Below the pieces are notes generated by a model. That model was not told the DNA's origin and did not search any database. It saw nothing but the letters and a program-made list of their open reading frames with translations. Source: Vibrio splendidus (GTDB taxonomy: Bacteria; Pseudomonadota; Gammaproteobacteria; Enterobacterales; Vibrionaceae). Taken from it: a stretch of DNA of 64,000 nt. Made by a program: the position numbers and the translations under genes. The stretch is taken from assembly GCF_001557875.1 (NCBI RefSeq), contig NZ_LNRF01000001.1, forward strand, positions 992,001 to 1,056,000, in the 5' to 3' direction. Below are positions 52,771 through 61,700 of this stretch, piece after piece; position 1 is the first letter of the stretch; the number at the start of each line of letters is the position of its first letter.

Positions 52771-53024
52771 CGCGACTGCTTCCTATTAGCTGATTTTATT
52801 ATTCGTTATTCATGACTAACCCAGTTACTAACTAATTGGTTAACAAGTTGGGTAAATGTGTGACCAATCGTGAAGCAGTTAAGTGACAGATTTTTATAGT
52901 TTTCATTAAGCTTTTGTTTCTGTAGCACGATTTTTGCCATTAACACCCTCGTGCAATACAAAACTCTTGGGGATTGATGTGGAACTGTGTATAAATGCTT
53001 TATCAAACGAAAAGAGAGACAGTT

Positions 53025-53366
53025 ATGAAATTAGATAAAATCGAAAACAAAAATCGCCGCCTACGCAAAAAGTTATACCTAGGTGAATTCGCGATTCTGG
53101 GTTTTGAAGTAAGCTGCAAGACTTCGATTGCTGATTTTGACCAATACGATGTGTTCATTGATGAGTTCATTGATTTCATCGACAGCATCGGCTTATGCTT
53201 TGGTGGCGGCGGCCTTGAGCTGTTTGAAGGTTTCTTATGCTCAATTGAGCGCTACCGTTCAGTAACAGAAGCAGAACAACTGCAAGTTGCTCAATGGCTT
53301 GAAGCTCGTGCTGAAGTAAGCAAAGTGGAAGTTAGCGAACTGATTGACGCAAACTACGCGTTTTAA
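53025..53366 (+). CDS. yggL: YggL family protein (DUF469)
   Basis: 113 residues from the ATG at 53025 (ribosome site AAGAGAG); the longer frame from 52995 is rejected. The start NRRLRKKLYLGEF and the later FGGGGLELFEGFLC, WLEARAEVSKVEVSELID align with E. coli YggL, reported to associate with the 50S ribosomal subunit. Divergent from the PhoX gene; own terminator. Confidence 0.85.
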   Translation: MKLDKIENKNRRLRKKLYLGEFAILGFEVSCKTSIADFDQYDVFIDEFIDFIDSIGLCFGGGGLELFEGFLCSIERYRSVTEAEQLQVAQWLEARAEVSKVEVSELIDANYAF

Positions 53367-53766
53367 TTTGATGTTGTGTTGTTAGCTTAATTTGAAGGCC
53401 AAATACGGCTTAGGAAAGAGCAACAACAGGACGCCAGAATAAAGGCCGAATCGGTAAGTCGATTCGGCTTTTTTGCGTTTAATTCGCTCTACTTCTATTT
53501 ATTACCTTCTTTTGTCCTCCTTCCTACGCAAATGATGAATTGATAGTTTTCGTTTAAATATAAGTACCTTATCGCTACTTTTATTGGCAGTAAGAAGTTT
53601 GGATAAACTTGTGAGAGTTTTATGAGAATTCAATGAAGTTGCTGATAGATTTGATCGCCATTCTTAGAGTCAACAACACCACAGTTCGTGGCTGACATAG
53701 ATAACACGTATTTCGATGTTATTGATTTGCCGGTCACGAAAGGACTCGATAAAGGATGGAATCAAA
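53367..53766. other. intergenic region upstream of the spondin/two-component operon
   Basis: 400 bp; the first third holds the yggL terminator, the rest is AT-rich and should contain the operon promoter. No other supported element. Confidence 0.45.
53445..53474 (+). terminator. terminator of yggL
   Basis: 9-bp stem GCCGAATCG / CGATTCGGC (53445-53453, 53460-53468), 6-nt loop, TTTTTT. Confidence 0.88.
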
Positions 53767-54447
53767 ATGAATAAACGTACTCAAATCAGCTTAGTGATCA
53801 GCTCGGCTATGCTGGCCTTCGGAGCGGCTCAAGTTCAGGCTACTGAGCTTGAAGTCACTGTCACTAATGCAACTAAAGGGATCTACTTTACGCCTATCTT
53901 AGCGGCGGCTCATGACTCAAGCTTGTTCATGTTTAGAACGGGGGAAGCTGCTTCTACGGAACTAGAGTCCATGGCCGAAGGTGGCGATATTTCAGGTTTA
54001 TCTGGTGTCATTGCTAACGCGGGAGGCGTGGTGGTTGAGAATCCAGCGGCCGGAATCCTCAATCCGGGCGTCGCAACTACGTTTGATATCAGTACTGGAG
54101 ATTTAGAGTACCTATCATTGGGTGCCATGTTGCTGCCGACAAACGACGGTTTTGTTGGTCTAGATAGCTGGAAAATCCCAACTCAAGCGGGCACCTACAA
54201 AGCGACTCTAAATGGTTATGACGCGGGTACAGAAGCCAATGATGAGTTGGCGGGCAGCATGCCGAACCCTCCATTCATTACCTTTGGCGTTGGCGGTACA
54301 GGTGTAGAAACTGCGGTATCCAATACTAAGGTTCATATTCATCCGGGTAACATTGGTGATAGTGACGCAGCGGGCGGTATCAGTGACCTCGATAGCAGCC
54401 ATCGTTGGTTAAACCCTGTTGCAACTATCACCATTGTTGTGAAGTAA
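53767..54447 (+). CDS. secreted spondin-domain protein
   Basis: 226 residues from the ATG at 53767 (AAAGGATGG upstream). Signal peptide ends at AQVQA (residue 25 or so). The mature part is one spondin-N domain: LEVTVTNATKGIYFTPILAAAHDSSLFMFRTGEAAS, then ELESMAEGGD, GDLEYLSLGAMLLPTNDGFVG, WDAGTEANDELA-like, and HIHPGN. Spondin domains mediate adhesion in animals; in bacteria they occur in secreted proteins of unknown role. First of four co-directional genes and homologous to the next one. Confidence 0.85.
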   Translation: MNKRTQISLVISSAMLAFGAAQVQATELEVTVTNATKGIYFTPILAAAHDSSLFMFRTGEAASTELESMAEGGDISGLSGVIANAGGVVVENPAAGILNPGVATTFDISTGDLEYLSLGAMLLPTNDGFVGLDSWKIPTQAGTYKATLNGYDAGTEANDELAGSMPNPPFITFGVGGTGVETAVSNTKVHIHPGNIGDSDAAGGISDLDSSHRWLNPVATITIVVK

Positions 54448-54456
54448 GGGGGATGT

Positions 54457-55137
54457 ATGAAAGCTAGAATTCTATTTATCGCTGCATCGGTAGCTGTTTT
54501 GGCCGGTTGTCCGGACGATGACGATGATTACTATCGATATGATGTGAGTGTTACTAATCTAACACCTAATCAACCAATGTCACCACTCGCGGTGTTAACT
54601 CATAATACGAATTTTGACCTGTTTGAAGTTGGGCAAAGTGCTTCTGTCGATCTTGAATACTTGGCGGAAGGTGGCAGTAATGCACAATTGCTTGCGCTCA
54701 GTGACAGTGACGCCAATGTTTATCAAGGCATCTCAGGCAATGGGCTGATTCTTTCAGGTGAGCAAGACACGGTGTCTATTCGTGTCGACCCAAATCAAGA
54801 AGGGTATATTTCTGTTGCTTCCATGTTGGTGAACACCAATGATGCGTTTGTCGGCGAATCCGGTTTATCACTCAAGTCATTAGCGGTGGGTGATACCTTC
54901 GTGATGAACATGAATGTTTGGGATTCGGGAACTGAGCTGAACGATGAGCTTGCTGCAACCATTCCGGGACCAGCAGGCGGTGGGGAGGGTTTTAATACCA
55001 CACGAGACGACACCGATGTAGTGAGTTTCCACTCTGGCGTAATCAGCCAAGATGACGGCCTTACGACTTCTACTTTAAGTGCAAATCATCGTTTCCTTAA
55101 CCCCGGTGCAAGAATCACCATTACTCGAACTGAGTAA
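54457..55137 (+). CDS. spondin-domain lipoprotein
   Basis: 226 residues, lipobox LAGC (Cys18) after MKARILFIAASVAVLAGC, then an acidic stretch PDDDDDYY. The domain follows its neighbour: DVSVTNLTPNQPMSPLAVLTHN, LEYLAEGG, SVASMLVNTNDAFVG, WDSGTELNDELAATIPGP, SFHSGV. 9 bp after the preceding gene. The pair looks like a duplication in which one copy is free and one is membrane-anchored. Confidence 0.87.
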   Translation: MKARILFIAASVAVLAGCPDDDDDYYRYDVSVTNLTPNQPMSPLAVLTHNTNFDLFEVGQSASVDLEYLAEGGSNAQLLALSDSDANVYQGISGNGLILSGEQDTVSIRVDPNQEGYISVASMLVNTNDAFVGESGLSLKSLAVGDTFVMNMNVWDSGTELNDELAATIPGPAGGGEGFNTTRDDTDVVSFHSGVISQDDGLTTSTLSANHRFLNPGARITITRTE

Positions 55138-55163
55138 CAGGTTGAAAGCAAGATGAAATAATT

Positions 55164-55214
55164 CCTGCTCTGTTCCGGTCAATTGAAAGGTGGGCAGACT
55201 CAGAACAGAGCAGG
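55164..55214 (+). promoter_or_regulatory. 12-bp inverted repeat before the response regulator gene
   Basis: CCTGCTCTGTTC (55164-55175) and GAACAGAGCAGG (55203-55214), perfect complement, 27-nt loop. Its right arm includes the ribosome site (CAGGG) of the ATG at 55219. It may terminate part of the spondin transcript or hide the ribosome site, so that regulator expression is set separately. Confidence 0.65.
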
Positions 55215-55218
55215 GATC

Positions 55219-55950
55219 ATGAATAGTGCTGCGGTAAATTTGATGGCAAACATATTGTTGGTTGAAGACGATGATGACTTGGCTGAGCTGGTGCAGATGC
55301 ATCTTAAGTTCCAAGGCCATAACGTAATCAGAACCAATGTGATTGAAAAAGCTCAGGCGTTCTATAAAGATGGTCATTTTGATTTGATCGTACTGGATCG
55401 TGGCTTACCAGACGGTGACGGACTCGATTTTTGTCGAATGTTACGTCAGCAAGAAGATTGGACGCCAGTACTCATGCTCACGGCAAGGGATACTGAGCTC
55501 GACAAGGTGTCAGGCTTAGAAGCAGGCGTTGATGACTACATAACGAAGCCTTTCAGCGTGCTCGAGTTTCAAGCCCGCGTGAGGAACGTGCTGCGTCGTT
55601 TAAGTCATTCTGAATCAGCAGTGAAAGATACACTATCAACAGAGTCCATAATGAGTTTTGGCGGGCTTACTATCCAACCTGAGCGTCATCAGGTGTCACT
55701 CAATAACCAAGACGTACCGCTGACTGCTACCGAGTTTACCTTACTTCATTTCTTAGCAACCCGTCCGGGACGTGTGTATAGCAAAGACGAGCTGCTCGAT
55801 CATGTTTGGAATACTCATCACTCTGGCTATCACCATACCGTGTGTAGCACAGTCAACCGTCTAAGAACCAAGCTTGCGATGCCGAATAGTGATGATGATT
55901 TCATTAAAACCGTTTGGGGTGTTGGCTATAAGTTTGAGTCAAAAGCCTAG
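55219..55950 (+). CDS. OmpR-family response regulator
   Basis: 243 residues from the ATG at 55219 (CAGGG ribosome site); ATGs at 55183 and 55243 are in frame. Receiver domain with acidic pocket VEDDDD, phosphoacceptor Asp in LIVLDRGLPDGDG, LTARD and ITKPF; winged-helix DNA-binding domain (LTATEFTLLHFLATRPGRVYSKDELLDHVW, TVCSTVNRLRTKL, VWGVGYKF). Partner of the following kinase; probable target is its own operon with the spondin genes. Confidence 0.92.
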   Translation: MNSAAVNLMANILLVEDDDDLAELVQMHLKFQGHNVIRTNVIEKAQAFYKDGHFDLIVLDRGLPDGDGLDFCRMLRQQEDWTPVLMLTARDTELDKVSGLEAGVDDYITKPFSVLEFQARVRNVLRRLSHSESAVKDTLSTESIMSFGGLTIQPERHQVSLNNQDVPLTATEFTLLHFLATRPGRVYSKDELLDHVWNTHHSGYHHTVCSTVNRLRTKLAMPNSDDDFIKTVWGVGYKFESKA

Positions 55951-56018
55951 GTCTATGTGTCGCGTCCTAAGCTTACTTAAAGGCCAGTAAGACCTATACG
56001 AGCCATTGAGGAGAGAAC

Positions 56019-57392
56019 ATGAGTTTCAAATCGCGTTTAGTGCTGTTCACCAGTTTGTGGTTTCTGCTCGTGAGTGTGGTGATTGCTTACACCTATCATT
56101 GGCAAAAAGAGACCATAGAACAAAGAACTAAGCAGAGCTTACACAAAGAGCTCGCGGTTCATATGCGCGATGATAATCCTCTGATGATTGGTACTGACTA
56201 CAACCCTAAAGCGCTCAAATCCATATTCCACACCTTGATGTTAATAGGGCCAGATTTCGATATCTATTTCCTCGACAGTCAGGGCAAAATTACGACTCAT
56301 GCTGCGCCAGAAGGCACTGTGTTAGCCAACCAGATAGACTTAGCCCCCATTCAACAGTTTTTAAACGACGAACCTTATCCCATTCTTGGGGACGATCCGA
56401 TCAATCCGGGATCTCGCAAGGTGTTTTCCGTGGCAGCGATAGAAGAGCTAGGTTCTACCGTTGGGTATCTATACGTGTTAATTGGCAGTAATCGTCACAC
56501 CGTGATTGCCAATTCTCAGGTCGACACGCCATACATCGCGCTAGCGGGGCTCATGCTGATCTCGATCTTAGGTTTTGCGGTTGGGGCTTATCTGTTGGTC
56601 AAACGTAGCCTGTTAAACCCAATAGAAGCAGTAACCAACAAGCTGCAACAGCAAGCAGAGCAAGATTTTCGATTGGATCCGAACTTCATTCATCAAGTAC
56701 CAGAATTGGTGCCGATTGCGCGCTCGTATCAACTGATGGCGAAGCACATTCAACAGCAATTTTTGCAACTTGAATATCAGTCGTCACATCGCAGACAAAG
56801 CTTATTGCAGCTCAGCCATGATTTGAAAACGCCATTGTCGAGTGTGTTGGGTTATCTAGAAACATGGAAGATTCAAAACCCGCAATCAGACCCGCTAATT
56901 GACGTGGCTTACCGTAATGGCAATAAGTTGTCTGAACAGCTCCATTCGCTGCTAGATAGCGCCAAGAATGATAACCCGGTACCTACATATCAATACGCTT
57001 CAATCGATTTTAATGGGCTGATGAGCGAATGTTTAGAAACGATACAAAGCCAGTATCGCCATAAAAATGTTGAGTTGAACGTTAATATGCCTAATGGAGT
57101 TAAGGCTGTGGGTGATGGTGATCTGCTTGAGAGGCTGATTTTGAATCTATTAGATAATGCATTGAGGCATAGCCCAAGTGGAACCGTGGTGTCGTTAGAT
57201 GTTGGTTTTGAAGCGGATTCCAAACGGGTGAAGGTGGTGATTCATAATGAGGTCGAACAGGAAGCACCGAACGGTTCGTTAGGCATTGGCACTAAAATCG
57301 CGCAGTCGATACTGATGTTACATCACAGCGTGCTAGAAACAACAAAGGCAGAGAACTCTTTTCAGCAAAGCTTTTACTTGCCTTCTGTATAG
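56019..57392 (+). CDS. sensor histidine kinase with atypical ATP-binding domain
   Basis: 457 residues. Two membrane helices (6-26, 171-193) flank a periplasmic sensor of about 145 residues. HAMP-like linker, then H-box SHDLKTPLSSVLGYLE with His267. The N-box LLDNALRHSP is intact (Asn376, Asn380). The G1 box, normally DxGxG, reads IHNEV at 408-412 and the ATP lid is very short before SLGIGT (420-425). The kinase may still work, since some families have HNE instead, but activity needs proof. 68 bp after the response regulator; ribosome site GAGGAGAG. Confidence 0.87.
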   Translation: MSFKSRLVLFTSLWFLLVSVVIAYTYHWQKETIEQRTKQSLHKELAVHMRDDNPLMIGTDYNPKALKSIFHTLMLIGPDFDIYFLDSQGKITTHAAPEGTVLANQIDLAPIQQFLNDEPYPILGDDPINPGSRKVFSVAAIEELGSTVGYLYVLIGSNRHTVIANSQVDTPYIALAGLMLISILGFAVGAYLLVKRSLLNPIEAVTNKLQQQAEQDFRLDPNFIHQVPELVPIARSYQLMAKHIQQQFLQLEYQSSHRRQSLLQLSHDLKTPLSSVLGYLETWKIQNPQSDPLIDVAYRNGNKLSEQLHSLLDSAKNDNPVPTYQYASIDFNGLMSECLETIQSQYRHKNVELNVNMPNGVKAVGDGDLLERLILNLLDNALRHSPSGTVVSLDVGFEADSKRVKVVIHNEVEQEAPNGSLGIGTKIAQSILMLHHSVLETTKAENSFQQSFYLPSV

Positions 57393-57441
57393 CCCAGTCT
57401 GCCTTCGGTTTAGCTTGATGTGTACTTACGTAGAAGGAACG

Positions 57442-57906
57442 TTAAGCGTCTTTAGTGCCTTCGTTGCCTTCGTTCACTTTCGCGTAGAAGTGAAGCAGCT
57501 CAGTTAATTCTTTAACCCAGCCAAACGCATCTTTAGGTGCGTTTTTTAAGATTTTCTCAACTTTCTCACAGTGCACTTCGATTGCGATTGCTTCTTCAAG
57601 GTTGAAAGAAATTGAGTAGAAGTGCCAAAGCAGTAGGCGAGTCATACGCTCGATGTTCTGTTGCGAGTTATCCGACTCAGAGAAGGCTAAGTTCACTTCA
57701 CCAAGCGCGATAGCGGTCATTCGAAGCATGGCGTCAAATTTCGCCGATTGCATGCGTTCTTCGCTGGTGACTTCTTCTTGCTCGAACGTAAACAATTCCG
57801 TCATTGCATCTTCAGGAACAAGGCGATGAATCATTCTTAAACTAAATTCTTCTAGTTCATGGCGAGGCATGGTGATTAAGCAATTTAAGGTGTAGTCGCG
57901 TTGCAT
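57442..57906 (-). CDS. hypothetical protein
   Basis: 154 residues from the ATG at 57906 (AAGAGAAC upstream); a start at 57927 is possible. All-helical and acidic-rich, no signal peptide, no membrane segment. No family recognised. Looks like a Vibrio-specific cytosolic protein of unknown role. Confidence 0.6.
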   Translation of the reverse strand: MQRDYTLNCLITMPRHELEEFSLRMIHRLVPEDAMTELFTFEQEEVTSEERMQSAKFDAMLRMTAIALGEVNLAFSESDNSQQNIERMTRLLLWHFYSISFNLEEAIAIEVHCEKVEKILKNAPKDAFGWVKELTELLHFYAKVNEGNEGTKDA

Positions 57907-57977
57907 GGTGTTCTCTTGGATCTGCAAAAAGGTCGGATAGTTTAATGGAGAAGCGAGCTTAGAAAAAGCAGATTTTG

Positions 57978-58003
57978 GATAAGCCTACGTTGGCAGGCTT
58001 ATC
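57978..58003 (-). terminator. hairpin downstream of the DMT gene
   Basis: 9-bp stem GATAAGCCT / AGGCTTATC, 8-nt loop, 61 bp past the DMT gene stop. No direct T-run on the minus strand. Confidence 0.45.
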
Positions 58004-58063
58004 TGTGTACTACAAGCCCTAAATCGATGCTTAGGGGAACTGTATTTAGGTTTGAACGCAGTA

Positions 58064-58993
58064 TCAGGTTTTGCTATGGCTTGGCGGTTGGTACTGCATC
58101 GACTGGTCGTTTTTCATGAAAATGTTACTCGCGACCAAACTGCCAATACAAATCGAACCAAGGGCGAGCCAAGTCATCGCATCGGGAATCTCGTTAAACA
58201 GTGGGATCGCCAACAAAGTCGCAACGGCGGGTGTTGCACTGCCAAAAGCGGCAGAACGCTCAGCCCCTAAGGTATTAACCGCATAAAGGTAAGTGAACGC
58301 CGCTATTAAACCCGCCCCAACGCCTTGCACTGCTGAATGAACGGCAAGCTCTGTGTAGGGCCAATTAGCGATCGGTGTGTCCATTAGGTGGCTAGGGAGG
58401 GCGCCAGTCAGGATTAGGGCGAGTAACAGCAAAGTAGAACAGAGAGAAATAAAACCGGCACTGACTAACGCATTAAGATTAGCGACACGGGCTGAGATGG
58501 TAAAAGTCGCCCACATTAAGCTTCCGCATAAAAACAACAAATGGCCTTTGGTATATTCAAAGTTGAAGCTGCTTAAGCTACTCCCCAAAAACAACAGTAT
58601 GCCGAGCAAAACCAGACCTAAACCTACAACACGGTGTCGGCTGAGTGGCTGCTTAAAAAAGAGTACTGCAATTCCTGTGACGAACAGCGGAAGTGTCCCC
58701 GGAACTAACGCACTGCCATGTGATACGGGAACAAACTGCATCGCCGTTCCGGCAACAAGTAGATAGGGCAATCCGCTACCCACAAACATACCCGTTAGAT
58801 ATCGTTTAGGGATGACTGCAATGGCGCTGCGTGCTTTCCACATCAAAGGTAATAGCACCAAAGCCGGTATGATAAATCTTGTGAGAGCGATATCTGCAGG
58901 TGTTAAATCTGAATTTGCGCCGCCTTTAAGAGAAAGAAAAAAGCTCGCCCAAATGAGTAGGGTGACTGTAATAGATAAGTAGCCAAGATTCAT
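58064..58993 (-). CDS. EamA/DMT family metabolite transporter
   Basis: 309 residues with ten membrane helices in two EamA repeats (ITVTLLIWASFFLSLKGG, LLVAGTAMQFVPVSHGSALVPGTLPLFVTGIAVLFF, and LIAAFTYLYAVNTLGAERSAAFGSATPAVATLLAI). Exports amino acids or other metabolites; the exact substrate is open. Divergent from an Lrp-type regulator with 149 bp between. Confidence 0.9.
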   Translation of the reverse strand: MNLGYLSITVTLLIWASFFLSLKGGANSDLTPADIALTRFIIPALVLLPLMWKARSAIAVIPKRYLTGMFVGSGLPYLLVAGTAMQFVPVSHGSALVPGTLPLFVTGIAVLFFKQPLSRHRVVGLGLVLLGILLFLGSSLSSFNFEYTKGHLLFLCGSLMWATFTISARVANLNALVSAGFISLCSTLLLLALILTGALPSHLMDTPIANWPYTELAVHSAVQGVGAGLIAAFTYLYAVNTLGAERSAAFGSATPAVATLLAIPLFNEIPDAMTWLALGSICIGSLVASNIFMKNDQSMQYQPPSHSKT

Positions 58994-59142
58994 AATATAA
59001 AAGGAAAGTGGGTAATGACTTATTATGGGGTAGTTGGTGTGCCACAGGTTGGCAAAGTTTGGTCTAACTTGAGTTGTTATTAATGATTTCTGCTAACATG
59101 TATAAAATAATTAACGGATTTAACTAATATTTGGTATTTGCT

Positions 59143-59601
59143 ATGGATAGAATTGATAGACATCTTCTTGAACTGCTACAAAAAGATGGCAGGTTAACCA
59201 CGGCTGAACTTGCTGATGAAGTGGGTTTATCACCTTCTCCTTGTGCAAGGCGAGTCAAAAGGCTAGAAGAAAAGGGCATTATTGATGGTTATCGTGTGAG
59301 CTTGTCACGAGAACAGGTTGGCATCGCAATGAGTGTGTTTGTTGAGGTGAGCCTAAATAATCACCAAGAAGTGTCGATTGATAAGTTTGAAGGGGCTGTT
59401 GTAGAGATGGAAGAGGTTATCAGTTGCCACGTTGTATCTGGGGCATATGATTACCTCTTGGAAGTGGTTAGCCCAAACTTGATGGCCTACGAGGCGTTTA
59501 CAAGAAAACTTCAAAGGCTCTCTAACGTGAAAGACATTCATACTCACCTTGCGATAAGACAAGTAAAAGGCAATGCGCCACTGCCAATTTATACCGATTA
59601 A
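59143..59601 (+). CDS. Lrp/AsnC family transcriptional regulator
   Basis: 152 residues from the ATG at 59143; a TTG at 59131 has no support. N-terminal helix-turn-helix DRHLLELLQKDGRLTTAELADEVGLSPSPCARRVKRLEEKGII and an AsnC ligand domain (VSGAYDYLLEVVSPN). Likely regulates the divergent DMT exporter in response to an amino acid. Confidence 0.93.
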   Translation: MDRIDRHLLELLQKDGRLTTAELADEVGLSPSPCARRVKRLEEKGIIDGYRVSLSREQVGIAMSVFVEVSLNNHQEVSIDKFEGAVVEMEEVISCHVVSGAYDYLLEVVSPNLMAYEAFTRKLQRLSNVKDIHTHLAIRQVKGNAPLPIYTD

Positions 59602-59717
59602 GCCAAAATTAGAGAAGCGACACGACGGCTGAATGAGCTGAAAACGAAATGGTTTGATCTTTAAAGAAGAGCGCGAAAGTTACCAAAAATCTCTCACAGG
59701 ATGACAAACTCACGGCA

Positions 59718-59752
59718 ATAAAAAACGGAGCACCTCATGAAAGGTACTCCGT
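59718..59752 (-). terminator. terminator of the 80-residue gene
   Basis: Stem ACGGAG-C-ACCT / AGGT-A-CTCCGT with one mismatch (59725-59735, 59741-59752), followed on the minus strand by a T-run. Confidence 0.75.
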
Positions 59753-59770
59753 ATATGATAGGTGCAAAAC

Positions 59771-60013
59771 TTAGTGATACTTAAAGTTAGAGATTGAACA
59801 ATCCCCTGTTTGTGCATTAATTCTGAATGAAAAAGCATGTGAATGATAATCCACACCGTCATTCCAAATTGTCTCTCCAAATATCCTACATAGCTCTAGC
59901 TCACTTACTGAACCGAACTCTTCCATGTGTTTAGCTACAGATAAAAGTTTACCTCTTATCTCTGCAGTCCATTCCGTGTTACTCAAGCAGTTGAAAGCCA
60001 TAGTCTTTTGCAT
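59771..60013 (-). CDS. hypothetical small protein
   Basis: 80 residues. ATG at 60013 with AGGTAAT upstream. No signal peptide. Two cysteines. No family recognised; its dedicated terminator supports that it is expressed. Confidence 0.6.
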   Translation of the reverse strand: MQKTMAFNCLSNTEWTAEIRGKLLSVAKHMEEFGSVSELELCRIFGETIWNDGVDYHSHAFSFRINAQTGDCSISNFKYH

Positions 60014-60281
60014 ATTACCTAGCCAAAATGTTTCTTGTTATTAAGTTATATGAAGATTCATGATAACAATTTTCTGGCGTTTGTAAATCTATTTTGTGAT
60101 GAATATCTCACATACTCGCTTGCATTGGTCGGAAATTGAACTTCATTGTTGATAGTTAGCACATTAGTTTTACAACTTATTGATAAAGCTTTGATTAGCG
60201 AGCTCTTAGAATATTATGAATCGGGTAGAGCATATTTATCGGGAAAGTCCAGTCGAACAGTGAGGTGATCTAATGGCTTCT

Positions 60282-60857
60282 TCAGTTTGATACATCGCTT
60301 ACCGGTTGGTTTGTGTGGCGTGCTTCATCAATCATCGTAGCTTCTCTGCGGTATATTGAAGACAGCTGCCGGAATTTTTCACTGAGTGTATGGAGATCTC
60401 GGGAAAGTGATTGTGAGCTTTGTACGTGCACCTGCGCACTTTCTGTTTGTCTCGGTAGTTTTGCTCTAGCACAATGTTTAGCGACGGCTTGCCAAGAATG
60501 TGTGAGAGACTCAGCCCCATCTAACTCGGTAGACACAACGTATGCCTGTTTTAATAGAACCTCAGAAACATCGTAAGCGGTATTCATATGACTATTGAGC
60601 TGTACATTAAACCTTTGTTCGTACTTTGCCCAAAGTTCAATGATCTGCTTTTTGGTGAAATGTTTGGATAACAGCGTTTGTGACTTGTAGGTTGAGAGAA
60701 CTTGGTTGAATTCTTTGGTGTATTGGTTGTAACGTCCTTCAAATGAGAGCTGGCGATCCAACAGTATTTGCCAGTTTTCACTGCTACATTGGTTTGCTAG
60801 CACGATATTAGTACTCAAAGGTACACACACAATGATAACTTTCACCCAAAAACTCAT
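60282..60857 (-). CDS. hypothetical periplasmic protein
   Basis: 191 residues with signal peptide (VIIVCVPLSTNIVLA, cleavage before Asn22). The mature part is helical with many Q, S and charged residues and two cysteines near residues 24 and 129 that could form a disulfide. No family recognised. Confidence 0.6.
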   Translation of the reverse strand: MSFWVKVIIVCVPLSTNIVLANQCSSENWQILLDRQLSFEGRYNQYTKEFNQVLSTYKSQTLLSKHFTKKQIIELWAKYEQRFNVQLNSHMNTAYDVSEVLLKQAYVVSTELDGAESLTHSWQAVAKHCARAKLPRQTESAQVHVQSSQSLSRDLHTLSEKFRQLSSIYRREATMIDEARHTNQPVSDVSN

Positions 60858-60962
60858 GACTTTCCTCTACTTACCGCGTTCTCTATATAGAGTATAGATG
60901 AGCAGCAGCATGAGTTGATGTACACTTGAGGCATACCTGAAACGGAAGAGCTGGTGGATTTG

Positions 60963-61634
60963 ATGAAAAAAGCGCTGATCGCTTTACTTGTGTTGTTAAT
61001 ATTGGGCGGAGGAGGAGCTGCGTATTACTTCTTGGTCATGAATAAAGCCCCGATTCCACCGGAGAAAATGGAAGAGCCAGCTGTAGAAGTTACTCAGCAG
61101 CCAGAATCTGACCTTGTACCCATCATGGATCTTCAGCCTGAACCAGAGCAGACGGAATTTTACGTTTTGGATAGAAAGCTTGAAGTGGTAGAGCAGCCTG
61201 AAATTGATGGGTTGATAACAGATTATCTCTACAAAGGTGAAAAGGTCGAAGTGTTAGAGAAACAAGGCGAATGGGCTCGTATCTCTGATTATATTGTTCT
61301 CAAAGAAGGTGGCCCGCAGACCGCTGAATGGGTGTCTATGTCAGGTCTATCTAATGATGAAGTGATTATCTCAGAAAAAGAAAGCAAAGAGATATTAGAT
61401 TCCTATTTGGTTAAGTCTGATGACCTCAAGATCTATCAAGAGAAATTCCGTAATTCAGTGGCTAAACTGATCTCTGAAGGGGAGTGTGCCCCAAGTGATT
61501 TTGAAGAACTCGGCGGATGGGTGAAATCGGTTAAGTATAGCAATCGAGATGTTTATTTTATTTATTGTGGCGGGTTGTCCCTTGAAAACAAAATTTATCT
61601 TGATGTAAATACAAATGAAATATTTACGAAGTAG
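60963..61634 (+). CDS. membrane-anchored SH3-like protein
   Basis: 223 residues from the ATG at 60963 (GGTGGA upstream). One N-terminal membrane helix (ALIALLVLLILGGGGAAYYFLVM), a Pro/Glu-rich linker (about 28-65), then a bacterial SH3-like domain (FYVLDRKLEVVEQPEIDGLITDYLYKGEKVEVLEKQGEWARI ... TAEWVSMSGL). The C-terminal ~85 residues have a Cys pair. It may bind cell-wall material; function unknown. Own terminator. Confidence 0.75.
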   Translation: MKKALIALLVLLILGGGGAAYYFLVMNKAPIPPEKMEEPAVEVTQQPESDLVPIMDLQPEPEQTEFYVLDRKLEVVEQPEIDGLITDYLYKGEKVEVLEKQGEWARISDYIVLKEGGPQTAEWVSMSGLSNDEVIISEKESKEILDSYLVKSDDLKIYQEKFRNSVAKLISEGECAPSDFEELGGWVKSVKYSNRDVYFIYCGGLSLENKIYLDVNTNEIFTK

Positions 61635-61668
61635 CACCCCACGCTCTATTTATTAATAATTTTTACTT

Positions 61669-61700
61669 AAGCCCACTCATAGATTGAGTGGGCTTTTTTT
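61669..61700 (+). terminator. terminator of the SH3-like gene
   Basis: 11-bp perfect stem AAGCCCACTCA / TGAGTGGGCTT (61669-61679, 61685-61695), 5-nt loop and a long T-run. Confidence 0.9.

Noticed and set aside
52872..52889. Pho-box-like sequence upstream of the PhoX-family gene (minus strand CTGTCA-N5-CTG...)
   Set aside because: The first half-site is perfect but the second matches only three of its bases; a matrix score would be needed before calling it.
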